Source: Endotrypanum monterogeii (taxonomy: Eukaryota; Euglenozoa; Kinetoplastea; Trypanosomatida; Trypanosomatidae). Taken from it: a DNA stretch of 64,000 bases. The position numbers were made by a program, and so were the translations under genes. Below are positions 63,102 through 64,000 of the stretch, one piece after another. The stretch's first letter is position 1; each line of letters begins with the position of its first letter. The notes below the pieces were generated by a model that did no database searches, was not told where the DNA came from, and saw only the letters and a program-made list of their open reading frames with translations. The DNA lies in the NCBI GenBank assembly GCA_000333855.2, contig CM007348.1, forward strand, positions 944,504 to 1,008,503, in the 5' to 3' direction.

Positions 63102-64000
63102 CCACGCTCTTGATTGATATGAAAGAGAGTGAAGGACGATTCTTGTATAACCCCGTGATGTGTTTCCTATTTGGCGTGTACGTGATCTCCGCGTCGAGAT
63201 CTGTGCGGGAATGAGCCTGTCCGTGTGACCCAAAATTAGTTACGCACACTATACTACCTACCAGTCTTCGTACTGCAGATGAAAACAGACGAGCAGTACT
63301 GTAATGTCTAGAAGCCCAAGAAAAAGGGTTAGGAGGTAAAGAGTAGGCGGATAAGGCGTGGATCAACTCTCATGGAAGGTGCATAGGCCCCCCTCTCCGT
63401 GCATCTCTGCGTGTGTACAGCCACGGCCTCACCGAGATTGATTGTCACAGTACATGCAATACCGATGCACCACTGAAAACAAAAACACACTACTAGATTG
63501 CCGATCCTCTGAAGCGTCCTCGTGCTGAACAGTGATCGCACACTTGATTTTTTTCATGATATCACGTGCTAGCTCTTTGAAGTGGTTGATTACGCTCATT
63601 TTTGACTCGAATATATTTTTTAAAGCCCGTCATTCAGATACTTTCGTGTAAAAAGGAAAAGCGTGCGAAGCTGAGCTGTGCAACCTGGGATCCATTCCCT
63701 TCCCCCCCCCGCTATTGTCTCCCACCACCCATGGCATATTGCCCAGCTTTCCTTTGTTGTAACAGGCGTGCAGCCATTGAATATTTGGACGGGACAGCAC
63801 CTCCGTCCTCCGAGTCTACCAACCCCGAACGCGGAGTGGTAACGGGGATAGAAAGACACATGTATATATATGAAGCGCTTGTCAATAACCAAGAAAAAGG
63901 CGAGGTCGGAGGAGACAGACAGGGAGGCATAGAATGTTGACCGATAGCGCATACTAATCGTGATGGTACCCTGTGAACACTGTTTTATCTTTCGTAAAGG
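63102..64000. other. Spacer upstream of the 121-aa gene
   Basis: About 900 bp with no supported gene. It contains short A-runs, a poly-C run near 63702-63711 and a small TA run near 63862-63870. The window ends inside this spacer. Confidence 0.55.

Noticed and set aside
1..64000. Search for CRISPR arrays, viral genes, toxin genes, rRNA and tRNA
   Set aside because: None seen on either strand; repeats present are dinucleotide arrays and one dispersed element.

Overview
This window is a stretch of a trypanosomatid chromosome, most likely Leishmania or a close relative in the Leishmaniinae. All 16 recognisable genes lie on the minus strand. They have no introns, are separated by 0.5 to 5.6 kb of low-complexity DNA, and often follow a purine-rich stretch that reads as a polypyrimidine tract on the coding strand. 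This is the signature of one polycistronic transcription unit processed by spliced-leader trans-splicing and polyadenylation. The gene set is also kinetoplastid: a divergent EEVD-less Hsp70, cytosolic malate dehydrogenase, an axonemal dynein heavy chain, a GdhA-type glutamate dehydrogenase, an SPX-domain phosphate transporter and a CCCH zinc-finger protein. From memory, Hsp70.c, cMDH, GDH and the symporter fall in the same order, with the same numbers of genes between them, on L. major chromosome 28. That needs a synteny check.

Reading in the direction of transcription (high to low coordinates): a small nuclear-looking protein (62.7-63.1 kb); a 5.6-kb gene desert; a WD40 protein resembling U5 snRNP 40K (56.1-57.1 kb); a CCCH zinc-finger protein (54.4-55.4 kb); a 5.5-kb desert holding a 550-bp dispersed repeat that is interrupted by an assembly gap; an SPX/anion symporter (46.6-48.9 kb); a small OB-fold-like protein (44.9-45.5 kb); glutamate dehydrogenase (41.0-42.4 kb); a COG8-like Golgi tethering subunit (36.2-37.7 kb); a 364-aa protein of unknown function; a 12.7-kb dynein heavy chain gene (18.9-31.6 kb); a 250-aa unknown; cytosolic malate dehydrogenase (14.4-15.4 kb), with the second copy of the 550-bp repeat just downstream; an F-box-like protein; a RING/coiled-coil protein with SUMO-interaction-like motifs; a 1012-aa unknown; and the Hsp70.

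The genes do not form a functional operon. They share transcription only, and individual control would be expected from 3'UTRs, where the retroposon-like repeats and several perfect hairpins lie. Intergenic DNA is packed with (TA)n, (CA)n and homopurine/homopyrimidine tracts. Four genes have a (TA)n array roughly 100-160 bp upstream of the start codon. I saw no tRNA, rRNA, CRISPR, viral or toxin gene. The most useful leads are the POT1-like OB-fold candidate, the RING protein with SIM-like motifs, the tandem-hairpin elements in the gene deserts, the near-identical repeat pair containing the scaffold gap, and the recurrent upstream (TA)n arrays.
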